64,000 bases of DNA from DAOTWC01 sp048499435 (lineage in GTDB: Bacteria; Chloroflexota; Anaerolineae; Aggregatilineales; Phototrophicaceae). The notes under the pieces are model-generated. The model saw only the letters and a program-made list of their open reading frames with translations. It was not told where the DNA came from and did no database searches. Positions 7,576-16,300 of this stretch are shown piece after piece. How positions within the stretch are numbered: the first letter of the stretch is position 1; each line of letters opens with the position of its first letter. The DNA is taken from assembly GCA_048499435.1 (NCBI GenBank), contig JASNZW010000003.1, positions 186,001-250,000 of the forward strand, given 5' to 3'. The translations under genes and the position numbers were made by a program.

Positions 7576-8664
7576 TTAATCCTTCAGTTTGCCGCGATAC
7601 CGGCAGTAGGTGGCGTAGTCAATGACGGTGCGGCGGTTGATGTAGTCGCGGGTGGTGGGCGCGCGGCCCTGCACAGCGGTGATGCGGTTGGTCACGCGCA
7701 GGTCGAACGCGTCGGAGCCGGCGCCGCTGCCGTAGCTGACCATCAGCACGCGGTCGCCGGGGCGGGCGATGTCCAGGATGGCGGTCAGGCCGAGCATAGA
7801 CGACCCGGAGTAAGTGTTGCCGACCTCGCCCGAAAGCAGGCCGGTTTTAATCTGCTCTGGCTGGAAGCCCAGCATTTCAGCAGCGCGCGATGGAAATTTG
7901 ACGTTGGGCTGGTGGAACACCGCGTGGGTGTAGTCAGCGGCGGTTGTGCCCATAAGCTCCATCAGGGCCTGGGCGGCGGAGAGCGTGTGCAGGAAGTAGG
8001 CTGGTTCGCCGGTGAAGCGGTCGCCGTGGCTGGGGTAGGGCTGTTCAGGCCGCCGCCAGAAATCCGGCGTGTCGGTCACGTAGCTGTAGCTGCCCTGGTA
8101 GACGGCGCAGGCCTCATCCGCCGGGCCGAGCAGGAAGGCCGCGCCCCCGGATGCCGCCGTGTATTCGAGCGCGTCGCCAGGGCGGCCCTGCGCGGTGTCC
8201 ATCCCGATGCTGAGCGCGTAGCCGGCCATGCCGCTGCCGATCATGCCAATGGCGGCCTGCACGGCTTCTGTGCCCGCTTTACAGGCGAATTCCCAGTCGG
8301 CGGCCTGGATGCTGGGGGTTGTGCCGATGCTCTCCGCGACGATTGTGCTGGTGGGCTTGACAGCGTAGGGGTGGCTTTCGCTGCCCACCCACACGGCGCG
8401 GATCAGCTTCGGATCAACGCCGGCGCGCGCCAGCGCGTTGCGGGCCGCTTCGATCGACATCGTTACGACGTCTTCATCCAGGCCCGCCACTGCTTTCTCT
8501 TTAACCGGGCTGCCGCCCAGGCTGTTAGTCCACACGCGGGCGATTTCAGCGCCGGGCAGGCGGTAGCGCGGCACATAAGCGCCATAGCCGACCAGGCCCA
8601 CCTGGCGGTCAGGCCGCATGAGCAGGTTCATGCCGGGCGCGGAGGTGCGTTCGTTGAGTGGCAT
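7576..8664 (-). CDS. Hydroxymethylglutaryl-CoA synthase (archaeal-type)
   Basis: 362 residues. It condenses acetyl-CoA with acetoacetyl-CoA to HMG-CoA in the mevalonate pathway. The catalytic set is intact: Glu96 in GSESHPYAVKPT, Cys128 in EFACKAGTEA, and His251 in VFHQPNVKFP, followed by GEVGNTYSGSS and SYGSGAGSDAF. The N-terminus has about 20 residues before the core QVGLVGYGAYVPRYRL, so an internal ATG (residue 12 or 16) could be the true start, but AGGAG ten bases before the ATG at 8664 supports the longer form. It begins 4 bases after the reductase stop. Its neighbour thiolase lacks the nucleophile, so acetoacetyl-CoA must probably come from elsewhere. Confidence 0.93.
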   Translation of the reverse strand: MPLNERTSAPGMNLLMRPDRQVGLVGYGAYVPRYRLPGAEIARVWTNSLGGSPVKEKAVAGLDEDVVTMSIEAARNALARAGVDPKLIRAVWVGSESHPYAVKPTSTIVAESIGTTPSIQAADWEFACKAGTEAVQAAIGMIGSGMAGYALSIGMDTAQGRPGDALEYTAASGGAAFLLGPADEACAVYQGSYSYVTDTPDFWRRPEQPYPSHGDRFTGEPAYFLHTLSAAQALMELMGTTAADYTHAVFHQPNVKFPSRAAEMLGFQPEQIKTGLLSGEVGNTYSGSSMLGLTAILDIARPGDRVLMVSYGSGAGSDAFDLRVTNRITAVQGRAPTTRDYINRRTVIDYATYCRYRGKLKD

Positions 8665-8668
8665 CGGA

Positions 8669-9955
8669 TCAGTTCTCCTGTAGCTGCTGCACTAATTCGA
8701 TGGCGCGTTGCAGGCCGATATTGTTTTCGGCGATCATCATCTGCACGACCTGCGCGACCTGGCTGCCGGCTGCGCCGGCGGCGATGGCGAGCTGGCGCGC
8801 GTGCAGGCTCATGTGGCCGCGCTGGATGCCTTCGGTGGCCAGCGCGCGCATGGCGGCCAGGTTTTGCGCCAGGCCAACAGCGGCGATCACTTCAGCCAGC
8901 TCGCGCGCTGTGTCCACGCCGAGCAGCTTAAGCGCTGCGCGCGCCGCCGGGTGAACACGGGTTGCGCCGCCCACGATGCCGACCGCCAGCGGCAGCTCAA
9001 TGCTGCCGCGCAGGCTGCCCGCGTCGTCGGCCCACCAGCGCGTCAGGCTGGTGTAACTGCCGCCGCGGGCGGCGTAGGCGTGCGCGCCCGCTTCGATCGC
9101 GCGCCAGTCGTTGCCGGTGGCGATAACGACGGCGTCAATGCCGTTCATAATGCCTTTGTTGTGGGTAGTGGCGCGGTAAGGATCAAGCGCGGCGAACGCG
9201 CCGGCCTCGACAATCGCGCTGACGACTTCAGCGCCCGCGAGCGTGTCTGTTGCCAGCTCGCCAGCCGGAATCACGCCCTCGGCCCAGGCTTTGCGCCGGT
9301 CGGACAGGTTGCTCAGGATGCGCAGATTGACGCGCCCGCCGGTGAGCGCTTCGATCTGCGGCCCCAGATGCTCGACCGCTGTGTTGATGGTGTTCGCGCC
9401 CATCGCGTCGCGGCAGTCGTAAAGCAGGTGGACGATCAGCATGGGCGGCGGGCCGGCGATCGCGCGCACCTCAATGTCGCGCGCGCCGCCGCCGCGGCGC
9501 ACGATGCTGGCGCTGACGCTGTCGGCGGTGGCCAGCAGTTGGTCGCGATGCGCCAGCACCGCCTGGCCGGCGGCTTCGGGGTCGTCCAGGTCGAGGACCT
9601 GCACCTGTCCGATCATGACCGGCTCGTCGCTGCCAGCGGTGAAGCCGCCGCCGGCACGAAACAGGCGCGCCGCGTTGCTGACGGCGGCGATAACCGACGG
9701 CTCTTCGATGGCCAGCGGGATGAGATAGTCACGCTGATTGACGCGAAAATTGGTGGCGATACCCAGCGGCAGGGCGTAAACGCCGACCGCGTTCTCCACC
9801 ATGTGATCGGCCTGGGCCGCATCCAGGCCGTTTTCGCCGGTGAGCGCGGCGCGTTCAGCGGCGCTGAGGCCGGCCCACTGCGCGATCAGGTCGGCACGCT
9901 GCGCCAGCGAACGTTTGTAAAACCCGGTAATGCGTGAGCTTTTCTGTTCAGTCAT
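8669..9955 (-). CDS. mvaA: Class II hydroxymethylglutaryl-CoA reductase
   Basis: 428 residues from the ATG at 9955 (GTGAGAG upstream acts as ribosome site). It makes or degrades mevalonate; class II enzymes resemble Pseudomonas mevalonii HMGR, also 428 residues. Catalytic residues fall at the expected positions: Glu in AIEEPSV (84/85), Lys267 in THNKGIMNG, Asp283 in TGNDW and His381 in GHMSLHAR. The ENAVGVYALPLGIATNF substrate loop is at 54-70. Cofactor preference cannot be judged. With the intact synthase next to it, a biosynthetic role is more likely than mevalonate degradation. First gene of the minus-strand cluster; a 20-bp element at 9978-9997 lies just upstream. Confidence 0.95.
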   Translation of the reverse strand: MTEQKSSRITGFYKRSLAQRADLIAQWAGLSAAERAALTGENGLDAAQADHMVENAVGVYALPLGIATNFRVNQRDYLIPLAIEEPSVIAAVSNAARLFRAGGGFTAGSDEPVMIGQVQVLDLDDPEAAGQAVLAHRDQLLATADSVSASIVRRGGGARDIEVRAIAGPPPMLIVHLLYDCRDAMGANTINTAVEHLGPQIEALTGGRVNLRILSNLSDRRKAWAEGVIPAGELATDTLAGAEVVSAIVEAGAFAALDPYRATTHNKGIMNGIDAVVIATGNDWRAIEAGAHAYAARGGSYTSLTRWWADDAGSLRGSIELPLAVGIVGGATRVHPAARAALKLLGVDTARELAEVIAAVGLAQNLAAMRALATEGIQRGHMSLHARQLAIAAGAAGSQVAQVVQMMIAENNIGLQRAIELVQQLQEN

Positions 9956-9977
9956 GGCTCTCACTTTAGCAGCGGCA

Positions 9978-9997
9978 GGCTGTCAAAAACTATCAGA
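9978..9997 (-). promoter_or_regulatory. Shared element upstream of HMG-CoA reductase
   Basis: Reads GGCTGTCAAAAACTATCAGA on the plus strand, differing from the 6322-6341 site only at positions 5 and 12. On the minus strand it contains CTGATAG and TTGACAG with a 10-bp repeat period. It ends 23 bases before the start codon, a position suited to a repressor or to overlap with the promoter. No convincing -35/-10 pair could be chosen. Confidence 0.45.
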
Positions 9998-10044
9998 CTG
10001 GTGAAAATTGACACAAAAGTAATGGGCAATTTGCGGAGACTCAG

Positions 10045-10560
10045 TTATTCGTGGTACAGGTGGATGCTCTCCCAGGCGGCAGCGGCGGTGTCGCTGAAAA
10101 TCACGCCCCAGCGCTGCGGCGCGGGCAGCGTTCCGGCCCAGGCGATTTCATCGTTGACGCGCAGCACGGCGCTGCCCGCGCGATCCAGATGCAGGTAGAG
10201 ACGGTTAGGCGCGGCGGGCCGGATGTGCATAAATTCAAACCAGTGCTGCTGCCCGTCAGCCGCGAGGGAAAGATAGCCGTCGGCGCTGACCAGCGCCTGC
10301 CACACGCTGTCCGCCGCGCCCAGCCACAGCCCCCAGACGGCCCCCGGCGCGGCGGCGCCGACGCTGATTTCAAACGTGACAGGCAGGCGCGCCGGCGCGC
10401 GCGGCGCTTCCAGGCGCGTCAGGCCGGGGGCGGCTGGCAGGCTGGCCCAGCCCGCCGGCGACACAGTGTGCCAGCGCAGCGGCCCGGCATAGGGCGGGTT
10501 GGCGGCGCCGGCCGCCAGCAGCAGCGCCGCCGCCGCGCCTATTGACAGCAGCACCGCCAC
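10045..10560 (-). CDS. Single-pass membrane protein with extracellular beta-rich domain, unknown
   Basis: At least 171 residues. The frame is open up to 10752, but the distal part would overlap the divergent deacetylase gene. No ATG occurs between 10674 and the body of the gene, so I place the start at a GTG (10560) just before the hydrophobic segment VLLSIGAAAALLLAAGAA. The exterior part (FEISVGAAAPGAVWGLWLGAADSVWQALVSADGYLSL, LYLHLDRAGSAVLRVNDEIAWAG) resembles a jelly-roll/LamG-like fold, but I recognise no family. If the start at 10674 is real, a Pro/Ser-rich cytoplasmic tail precedes the membrane segment. Confidence 0.5.
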   Translation of the reverse strand: MAVLLSIGAAAALLLAAGAANPPYAGPLRWHTVSPAGWASLPAAPGLTRLEAPRAPARLPVTFEISVGAAAPGAVWGLWLGAADSVWQALVSADGYLSLAADGQQHWFEFMHIRPAAPNRLYLHLDRAGSAVLRVNDEIAWAGTLPAPQRWGVIFSDTAAAAWESIHLYHE

Positions 10561-10621
10561 CGCCAATAATGCAAATGACCAGTGCGCAGCCGAAACAGTT
10601 GACGAAGCAAAGGATGGGGTT

Positions 10622-11431
10622 ATGCGCGGCGGCGGTTCCGGGTTGCTCGTGCGCGGCCTGCTGCTGATAGGCATGGGTCTGACTTTCGCTGGCGCTGCCG
10701 CTGCGCTGCGCGCGGGGCCGGCCACGGATGGCGATGGCACGCTGCGCCGCATTCGGGTTCCGATACTGATGTATCACTATGTCAGCCCGCTGCCGGGCGA
10801 CGCCGACGATATTCGCGTTGGCCTGACAGTGGCGCCGGATGTCTTTCGCGTGCAGATGGAGCTGTTAAAGGCGCAGGGTTACGAGACCGTTTCCCTGTAT
10901 GACCTGCACGCGGCCCTGCTGACAGGCGCGCCGCTGCCGTCACAGCCTGTTATCCTGACCTTCGATGACGGCTACAGCGATCACTATACTACTGTTTTCC
11001 CCGTGCTGCGGGAACTTGGCTTTACGGCGACATTTTTTATTATCACTGGCCGGCAGGATATTGGCGACCCTGTTTACATGTCCTGGGCGCAGATCGAGGA
11101 AATGGCGGCGGCGGGCATGAGCATGGAGCCGCACACCAAGTCACACCGCGACCTGCGCGACCGCGATCACGATTTCCTGGTGTACGAGATGCTGGGCAGC
11201 CGCGAGAGCCTGGAAGCGCACGCCGGCGGGGCCGCGCGCATGTTCTCGTATCCCGCCGGGCAGTACGACGACCACACGCTGCAAACAGCGCGCGAGCTGA
11301 ACATCTGGCGGGCGGTCACTACGCAGGCGGGAAGCTGGCACACCACAGATAACTACCTGGAGCTGCCACGACTGCGCGTTAACCCGGACACCGGCGTCAG
11401 CGGGCTGCTGAGCCTGCTTCGCAGCCAGTGA
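10622..11431 (+). CDS. Polysaccharide deacetylase (NodB domain)
   Basis: 269 residues from the ATG at 10622, which has AGGATGGGG immediately upstream. A hydrophobic segment near residues 8-28 (LLVRGLLLIGMGLTFAGAAAAL) exports or anchors it. The NodB homology domain begins at VPILMYHYVS and carries TFDDGYSDH (catalytic base and metal Asp), EPHTKSHRDL (the two metal-binding His) and FSYPAGQYDD. It probably deacetylates N-acetylated or O-acetylated cell-wall or exopolysaccharide outside the cell. The start region of the divergent membrane-protein gene is about 60 bases away. Confidence 0.88.
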   Translation: MRGGGSGLLVRGLLLIGMGLTFAGAAAALRAGPATDGDGTLRRIRVPILMYHYVSPLPGDADDIRVGLTVAPDVFRVQMELLKAQGYETVSLYDLHAALLTGAPLPSQPVILTFDDGYSDHYTTVFPVLRELGFTATFFIITGRQDIGDPVYMSWAQIEEMAAAGMSMEPHTKSHRDLRDRDHDFLVYEMLGSRESLEAHAGGAARMFSYPAGQYDDHTLQTARELNIWRAVTTQAGSWHTTDNYLELPRLRVNPDTGVSGLLSLLRSQ

Positions 11432-11442
11432 ACGGCAATAAA

Positions 11443-11469
11443 CCCGCCGGGCTGAACATTCCCGGCGGG
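11443..11469. terminator. Hairpin between convergent genes
   Basis: Perfect 9-bp stem CCCGCCGGG/CCCGGCGGG with a 9-base loop, lying between the deacetylase stop and the convergent small membrane protein gene. There is no U tract on either side, so termination efficiency is uncertain. Confidence 0.5.
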
Positions 11470-11498
11470 GCAGGGCGCAGCAGCCGACAGCGGCGGCG

Positions 11499-11762
11499 TT
11501 AGTCGGGCAGGATGCGGGTGTCGAGGAAGTGATCCAGCCACACCATGTACAGCAGCACCAGCGGCAGCGCAGTTGTCAGGAAGTAGATGATGCCATAGTC
11601 GGCGATGCTGACAGCGTGCGACTGAACTGGCGTGATGATGGGCGGCAGGTGGATGTGCGGCAGGATGCTGAAGCCTACCGTAATAATGAGGTACGCTGTT
11701 CCGCCGCCAAGAATGATTGAAATCACCCAGACTGAAATTCGTTTAATGGTCAGTGACGACAT
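11499..11762 (-). CDS. Small two-helix membrane protein, unknown
   Basis: 87 residues. Of two in-frame ATGs, that at 11762 has GGGAGG nine bases upstream and is preferred over 11768. Hydrophobic segments span about residues 9-32 (VWVISIILGGGTAYLIITVGFSIL) and 55-75 (YGIIYFLTTALPLVLLYMVWL), with short polar ends. No family is recognised. The upstream region shared with the 12022 gene contains a large dyad at 11802-11837. Confidence 0.7.
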   Translation of the reverse strand: MSSLTIKRISVWVISIILGGGTAYLIITVGFSILPHIHLPPIITPVQSHAVSIADYGIIYFLTTALPLVLLYMVWLDHFLDTRILPD

Positions 11763-11801
11763 GCCCATTCGCCTCCCGCAGCCGGTCTAGCCTGTATCAG
11801 C

Positions 11802-11837
11802 CTTGCATTTTAACCCGGTTACAAGGTAACATGCAAG
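11802..11837. promoter_or_regulatory. Nested inverted repeat between divergent genes
   Basis: Arms CTTGCATTTTA and TAACATGCAAG pair at 10 of 11 positions around a 14-base centre. Inside are two smaller dyads, TAACC-C-GGTTA (11811-11821) and GTTAC-AAG-GTAAC (11818-11830). It lies 40 bases upstream of the small membrane protein start and 185 bases before the 12022 gene. It could be an operator or a structured 5' leader. Confidence 0.4.
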
Positions 11838-12021
11838 TAATGTTTTTCACAAGCCTGGAGCCGGTCAGGTTCCCTGTGGCGTTTCGTTCAGTTGGTTGTT
11901 AAACTTATAAAAGTTATGGCCAGTTACATGGCGACAACTGTCACTGCCCACCGGGGTTATATGCCCTGTATGTGCCTGGTTTTGACTCGGTAAAGCGATT
12001 GGCAAAGAAGGGGACCAATTG

Positions 12022-13269
12022 ATGGCCGATCTATTCGATAAAATTGTCCACGATGACACGCTCAAGCGTGTGCGTACAGCTACTGAAGGTGGCATCTATC
12101 CCTTTTTCCGCGCGCTTAGCGACTCGGAAGGGACGATAGCGACATTTGAAGGCAAAGAAGTCGTGATGATCGGCTCGAATAACTACCTGGGGCTGACAAC
12201 CGACCCGCGCGTGCGCCAGGCCGCCATTGACGCGGTTGAGCGCTTTGGGACAAGCGTAACCGGATCGCGCTTTCTTAATGGCACGCTCCAGCTGCACCTT
12301 GAGCTTGACCGCCGGCTGGCCGCCTTTGTCGGCAAAGAGGCGGCGCTGGTTTTCCCGACAGGCTACCAGACCAACGTTGGCACGATTTCGGCGCTGGCCG
12401 GGCGGGGCGATTACATCATTGTGGACAAGGACGACCACGCCAGCATCGTTGATGGCTGCTTTATGAGCCAGGGCGAGATGAAGCGCTTTATCCACAACGA
12501 CACCGACAGCCTGGACACAGTGCTGAAGAAGCTGCCCGCCGACGCGGGCAAGCTGGTGATTGTGGACGGCGTTTACAGCATGGGCGGCGATATCGCACCG
12601 CTGCCGGAGATTGTCGCTATCTGCCAGCGCTACGGCGCGCGGATTATGGTGGACGACGCGCACGGCCTGGGGGTCACCGGCGGCGGGCGCGGCACGGCGA
12701 TGCATTTCGGCCTCACCGATGAGGTTGACCTGATTATGGGCACGTTCAGCAAGAGCTTCGCCTCAATCGGTGGGTTCATCGCTGGCCGCGCGGATGTTAT
12801 CCACTACATTCAGCATCATGCCCGTGCGCTTATTTTCTCGGCGGCGCTGCCCGCGCCAAACGCGGCGGCGGCGCTGGCGGCGCTCGACATTATGGAGCGC
12901 GAACCGCAGCATGTAACCCACCTGTGGGAAAACGCGGAGTTCATGCGCAAGGGCCTGAATAAGCTGGGCTACAACACCGGTGTGTCCAACACGCCCATTA
13001 TCCCCGTTATTCTGGGCGACGATTTCAAGACTGCGCTGGCCTGGGCCGCGATGATTGAAGAAGGCGTGTACACCAATGTGGTTGTGCCGCCGGCTGTGCC
13101 GCCGAACAAGAGCCTGCTGCGCACCAGCTATATGGCCAGCCACCAGGTTCACCACCTGGAGCGGGCGCTGCGGGCCTTCAAGGTTGTAGGCGAGAACCTG
13201 GGCCTTATCCCGCCGCAGCCGGCAGCGGCCGCGGTCGGTTCGGATGGCGCACCGAAGAACCAGCGCTGA
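12022..13269 (+). CDS. Alpha-oxoamine synthase, serine palmitoyltransferase-like
   Basis: 415 residues from the ATG with AAGGGG eight bases upstream. A PLP enzyme of the family that condenses an amino acid with an acyl-CoA: MIGSNNYLGLT, GTSVTGSRFLNGT, FPTGYQTNVGTISAL, VDDAHGLGVTG, and the PLP lysine in GTFSKSFASIGGFIAG. The N-terminal GIYPFFRALSDSEGTIATFEGKEV is closer to bacterial serine palmitoyltransferases than to BioF (about 385 residues) or glycine C-acetyltransferase, so a role in sphingoid-base synthesis is possible. No other sphingolipid or biotin gene is nearby, so the substrate is an inference. It ends at a strong terminator and appears monocistronic. Confidence 0.85.
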   Translation: MADLFDKIVHDDTLKRVRTATEGGIYPFFRALSDSEGTIATFEGKEVVMIGSNNYLGLTTDPRVRQAAIDAVERFGTSVTGSRFLNGTLQLHLELDRRLAAFVGKEAALVFPTGYQTNVGTISALAGRGDYIIVDKDDHASIVDGCFMSQGEMKRFIHNDTDSLDTVLKKLPADAGKLVIVDGVYSMGGDIAPLPEIVAICQRYGARIMVDDAHGLGVTGGGRGTAMHFGLTDEVDLIMGTFSKSFASIGGFIAGRADVIHYIQHHARALIFSAALPAPNAAAALAALDIMEREPQHVTHLWENAEFMRKGLNKLGYNTGVSNTPIIPVILGDDFKTALAWAAMIEEGVYTNVVVPPAVPPNKSLLRTSYMASHQVHHLERALRAFKVVGENLGLIPPQPAAAAVGSDGAPKNQR

Positions 13270-13297
13270 GGCGGGGTTTGTAACCTGAACGATGTAA

Positions 13298-13328
13298 AAA
13301 AAGAGCGGGGGCTGTCCCCGCTCTTTTT
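13298..13328. terminator. Bidirectional intrinsic terminator
   Basis: AAAAAGAGCGGGG (13298-13310) pairs with CCCCGCTCTTTTT (13316-13328) over a 5-base loop, giving a GC stem flanked by A and T runs. It lies between the convergent 12022 gene and the RND gene and should work in both directions. Confidence 0.92.
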
Positions 13329-13341
13329 GACTGTGGCGACG

Positions 13342-16300
13342 TTACACCTCTGGCGCCGGGCCGCGCCGGAAGATGCCGGTGATCCGCCGGTTGAGCGGGT
13401 CCAGAACCCGATAGATAACCGGCACAACGATCAGCGTGAGGATCATGCTGCTGGTTATGCCGCCGATGACGACAATGCCGAGCTGCGCGGCGATCAGCGC
13501 GCCGTCCGACAGGCCAACCGCCAGCGGGATAAGCGCGATGATCGTGGCGAGGGTGGTCATCAGGATGGGACGCAGGCGGCGGTCGCCGGCATCGAGCAGC
13601 GCGGCATCAACAGACATACTGCGCTCACGCCGGCTGGACTGTACGCGGTCAATAAGCACGACCGCGTTGGTGACAACCAGCCCGATGAGCATCAGCAGGC
13701 CGATCAGCGCCGACACGCCCAGCACCTCGTTGGTTATCGTCAGCGCAATTGCGGCCCCGACGGGCGCGACGATCACGCTGAAGATGATCGTGATCCAGTG
13801 AATGGGTGAGGCGAACGTGAAGATCAGGATGATGATCACAAAGACCATCGCGATGCCCATTGCCCCGATCACGCCCACAAACCCCTCAAACTGAAGCGCG
13901 CTTTCCGCGCCCTGGCTGACTGTCACGGTGTCGGGCAGGTCAAGCGCCAGCACAGCGTCTATCGCCCGCTGTGTCACGCCCAGCGTGTCCTCAGTTTCAA
14001 GCTCCGCGTTGTAACTGACTGCGGACTCCCGGTTGATACGCAGATAGGTGGCTGGCCCATCGCCGCCGCCCTGCGCCGCGATCTGGCTCAGGGTGCTGGT
14101 GGCGTTTGCCAGGCCAGGGACGTCGTTAAGGGTTGTGATTATTAGCGGGTCAAGCTCCGCCAGCACATCCTGAGGGCCGGACACCACCAGCCCGAACCCG
14201 CCGAAGCCGCCCGCTTCAGCCAGCGAAGCGGCTGAAACAGTGACGTTATCCGGCCCGAAGATCTCTTCCGCTTTGCCGCGTAGCTCAAGCTTGTGCCGGT
14301 CGAGCTGGTCGGGGTTGTTCAGCAGCACGCTGATCTGAGCCTGATTCTGGTTGACACTGTTGGTTCCCAGCAGCGTGTCCAGCGAGAAGCCGCCGCCGCC
14401 CACCGTTGTGCGAATGGTGCCCAGCTCGTCCGCCGGGATCGCCTCCGCGATGTGATCTTCCATCTGGCGCACCAGCGCGTCGGTTTCGATAATGCTGGTT
14501 CCCAACGGCATGTTGACATTAACGGCGATTTCCGGCTCGCCGAACTCCGGCAGAAACGCGAAGGGGCGGCTGGCGAACAGCGCGCCGCTGATGACCATTG
14601 AGAGCACCGCGATGCCGATCACGATGATGCGTGTTCTGGGCGTGCTCAGCGACCAGCGCAGCACCGGCAGGTAATACCGCGCGATGCTGCTGGCGATAGG
14701 CCCGGCGTCGTCGCCGACGATGTCCTCGCGCCGGATGAAAATGTAGGCCAGCGCAGGCACAACCGTGATCGCGACGATAAACGACGCCATCAGCGCGTAA
14801 GTCACCGCCAGGCCGAAGGGCAGGAAGAACTCGCTGATGAGGCCGCCGCTCAACCCCAGCGGCAGGAACACAACCACGGTGACAAGCGTGGCGGAGAAGA
14901 TGGCGATGGACACATCGCGCGTGCCTGTCAGGATGGCGGTGCGCTTGTCGCCGCCCGCCTGCAGCTCGCGGAAGATGTTCTCCAGGACGACGATCGAGTC
15001 GTCAACAACGCGCCCGATAGCTACCGTGAGGCCCGACAGAGTCATGATATTGAGCGTCACGCTCGCCGGGAACAGCCGGCGAATAAACGCGAACAGCGCT
15101 GACGTTTCTGCCAGCGGCGCAAGCAGTTCGTTCGCGAAGGGGGGAATCCAGTTCATGATGGCCAGCGCGGCCAGCAGCGAGAGCGGGATGCTGACGGCCA
15201 CGACCAGGGTGCTGCGCCATGATGGATCGGGCAGGCTGCCGGGCCAGAAGCGAACGGCCAGGCCGATAGCGATGCCGATGATGAGCAGGATGCGCACGAC
15301 GGCGTCAATCTGCTGGAAAGCGCGTTCAAAGCTGCCGCCGGCGGCTTCAAGGCCGCTGAACAGCGCCAGCGCCAGCGCGGCGGCGAACACAAGAGTTATC
15401 AGCGTGCCGGCAAGCCGCCGACGGTTCCGCTGCCACACGCCGTCGCTGAGGAACACCAGGATTACGAGGATGGCGAAGATGCCGCCCAGCATGCCTTCAC
15501 GGGCGACGCCGTTAATGGAGTCCTCAACAAAACTGGCCGTCTCCACGGCGATTTTGATCTCGATGGCCGGGTTCGCCGCGTCAATTTCCTGCATCATGCC
15601 GTTGACGATGTGGAAAGTTTCGACGGTATTGGCGTCGCTGGCTTTGTACACCGTCAGCAGCAGGCTGGCGGCGCGGTCAGTGCGCGTGATCTGCGTGGTC
15701 GGCGTGAACGGCTCTGCGCTGGAAAGCGTGCGCTCCTGAAGCGCGGCGGGCAGCAGCGCGAAGGTTTCGGGGGTGAACAGGCGCAGCGCGTCGGACGTCA
15801 GGTCGTCAAAAACCTGGGGGTCGCGCTGAAGCATGTAGCTGACGGCTTCCACAGTCAGGTTGCCGAACAGGTTTGGCGCGAAGGCCGCGCCCTGCGCGCT
15901 GCTGAAGATGCTGTTCATTAGCCCGGCGGCGTTGGCAAAGGGGAAGTCCGCCGGGAAGCGGAAGAAGTCGTCGGCGGTGTTCAGTTCGATATTGTAGAAC
16001 GGCTCCAGCAGCGACCACTGGCTGTTGAGCGCCGGCGCAGCCGGGTCGCCTGGCGGCAGTTCGGTCGTGTAGCGGTCCGCCAGGGCGGTGGCAGCGGAGG
16101 GCTGTTCGCCGCTGGCGATAGCGCGCAGCTCAGCGGCCAGCGGCGCGTCTAGCTGCGCCAGCACATCGTCGGGGATGAGCGCCAGCACGGCGGGCGAGAG
16201 CTTGCGCAGGGTGTCGGCGTCGGTCTTCGCAAAGAAGTCCGGCTCGTTGAGCACGAAATAGCGCACGACGCCCGGCGTCAGGCTGTCGAGCAGCCGCACC

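Noticed and set aside
7498..8931. Long plus-strand open frame opposite the HMG-CoA synthase and thiolase genes
   Set aside because: It is antisense to conserved catalytic motifs, has no start site context, and its composition is that of a GC-rich shadow frame.
14837..15739. 300-codon plus-strand frame opposite the RND gene
   Set aside because: Ser/Arg-rich shadow of the transmembrane region on the other strand.
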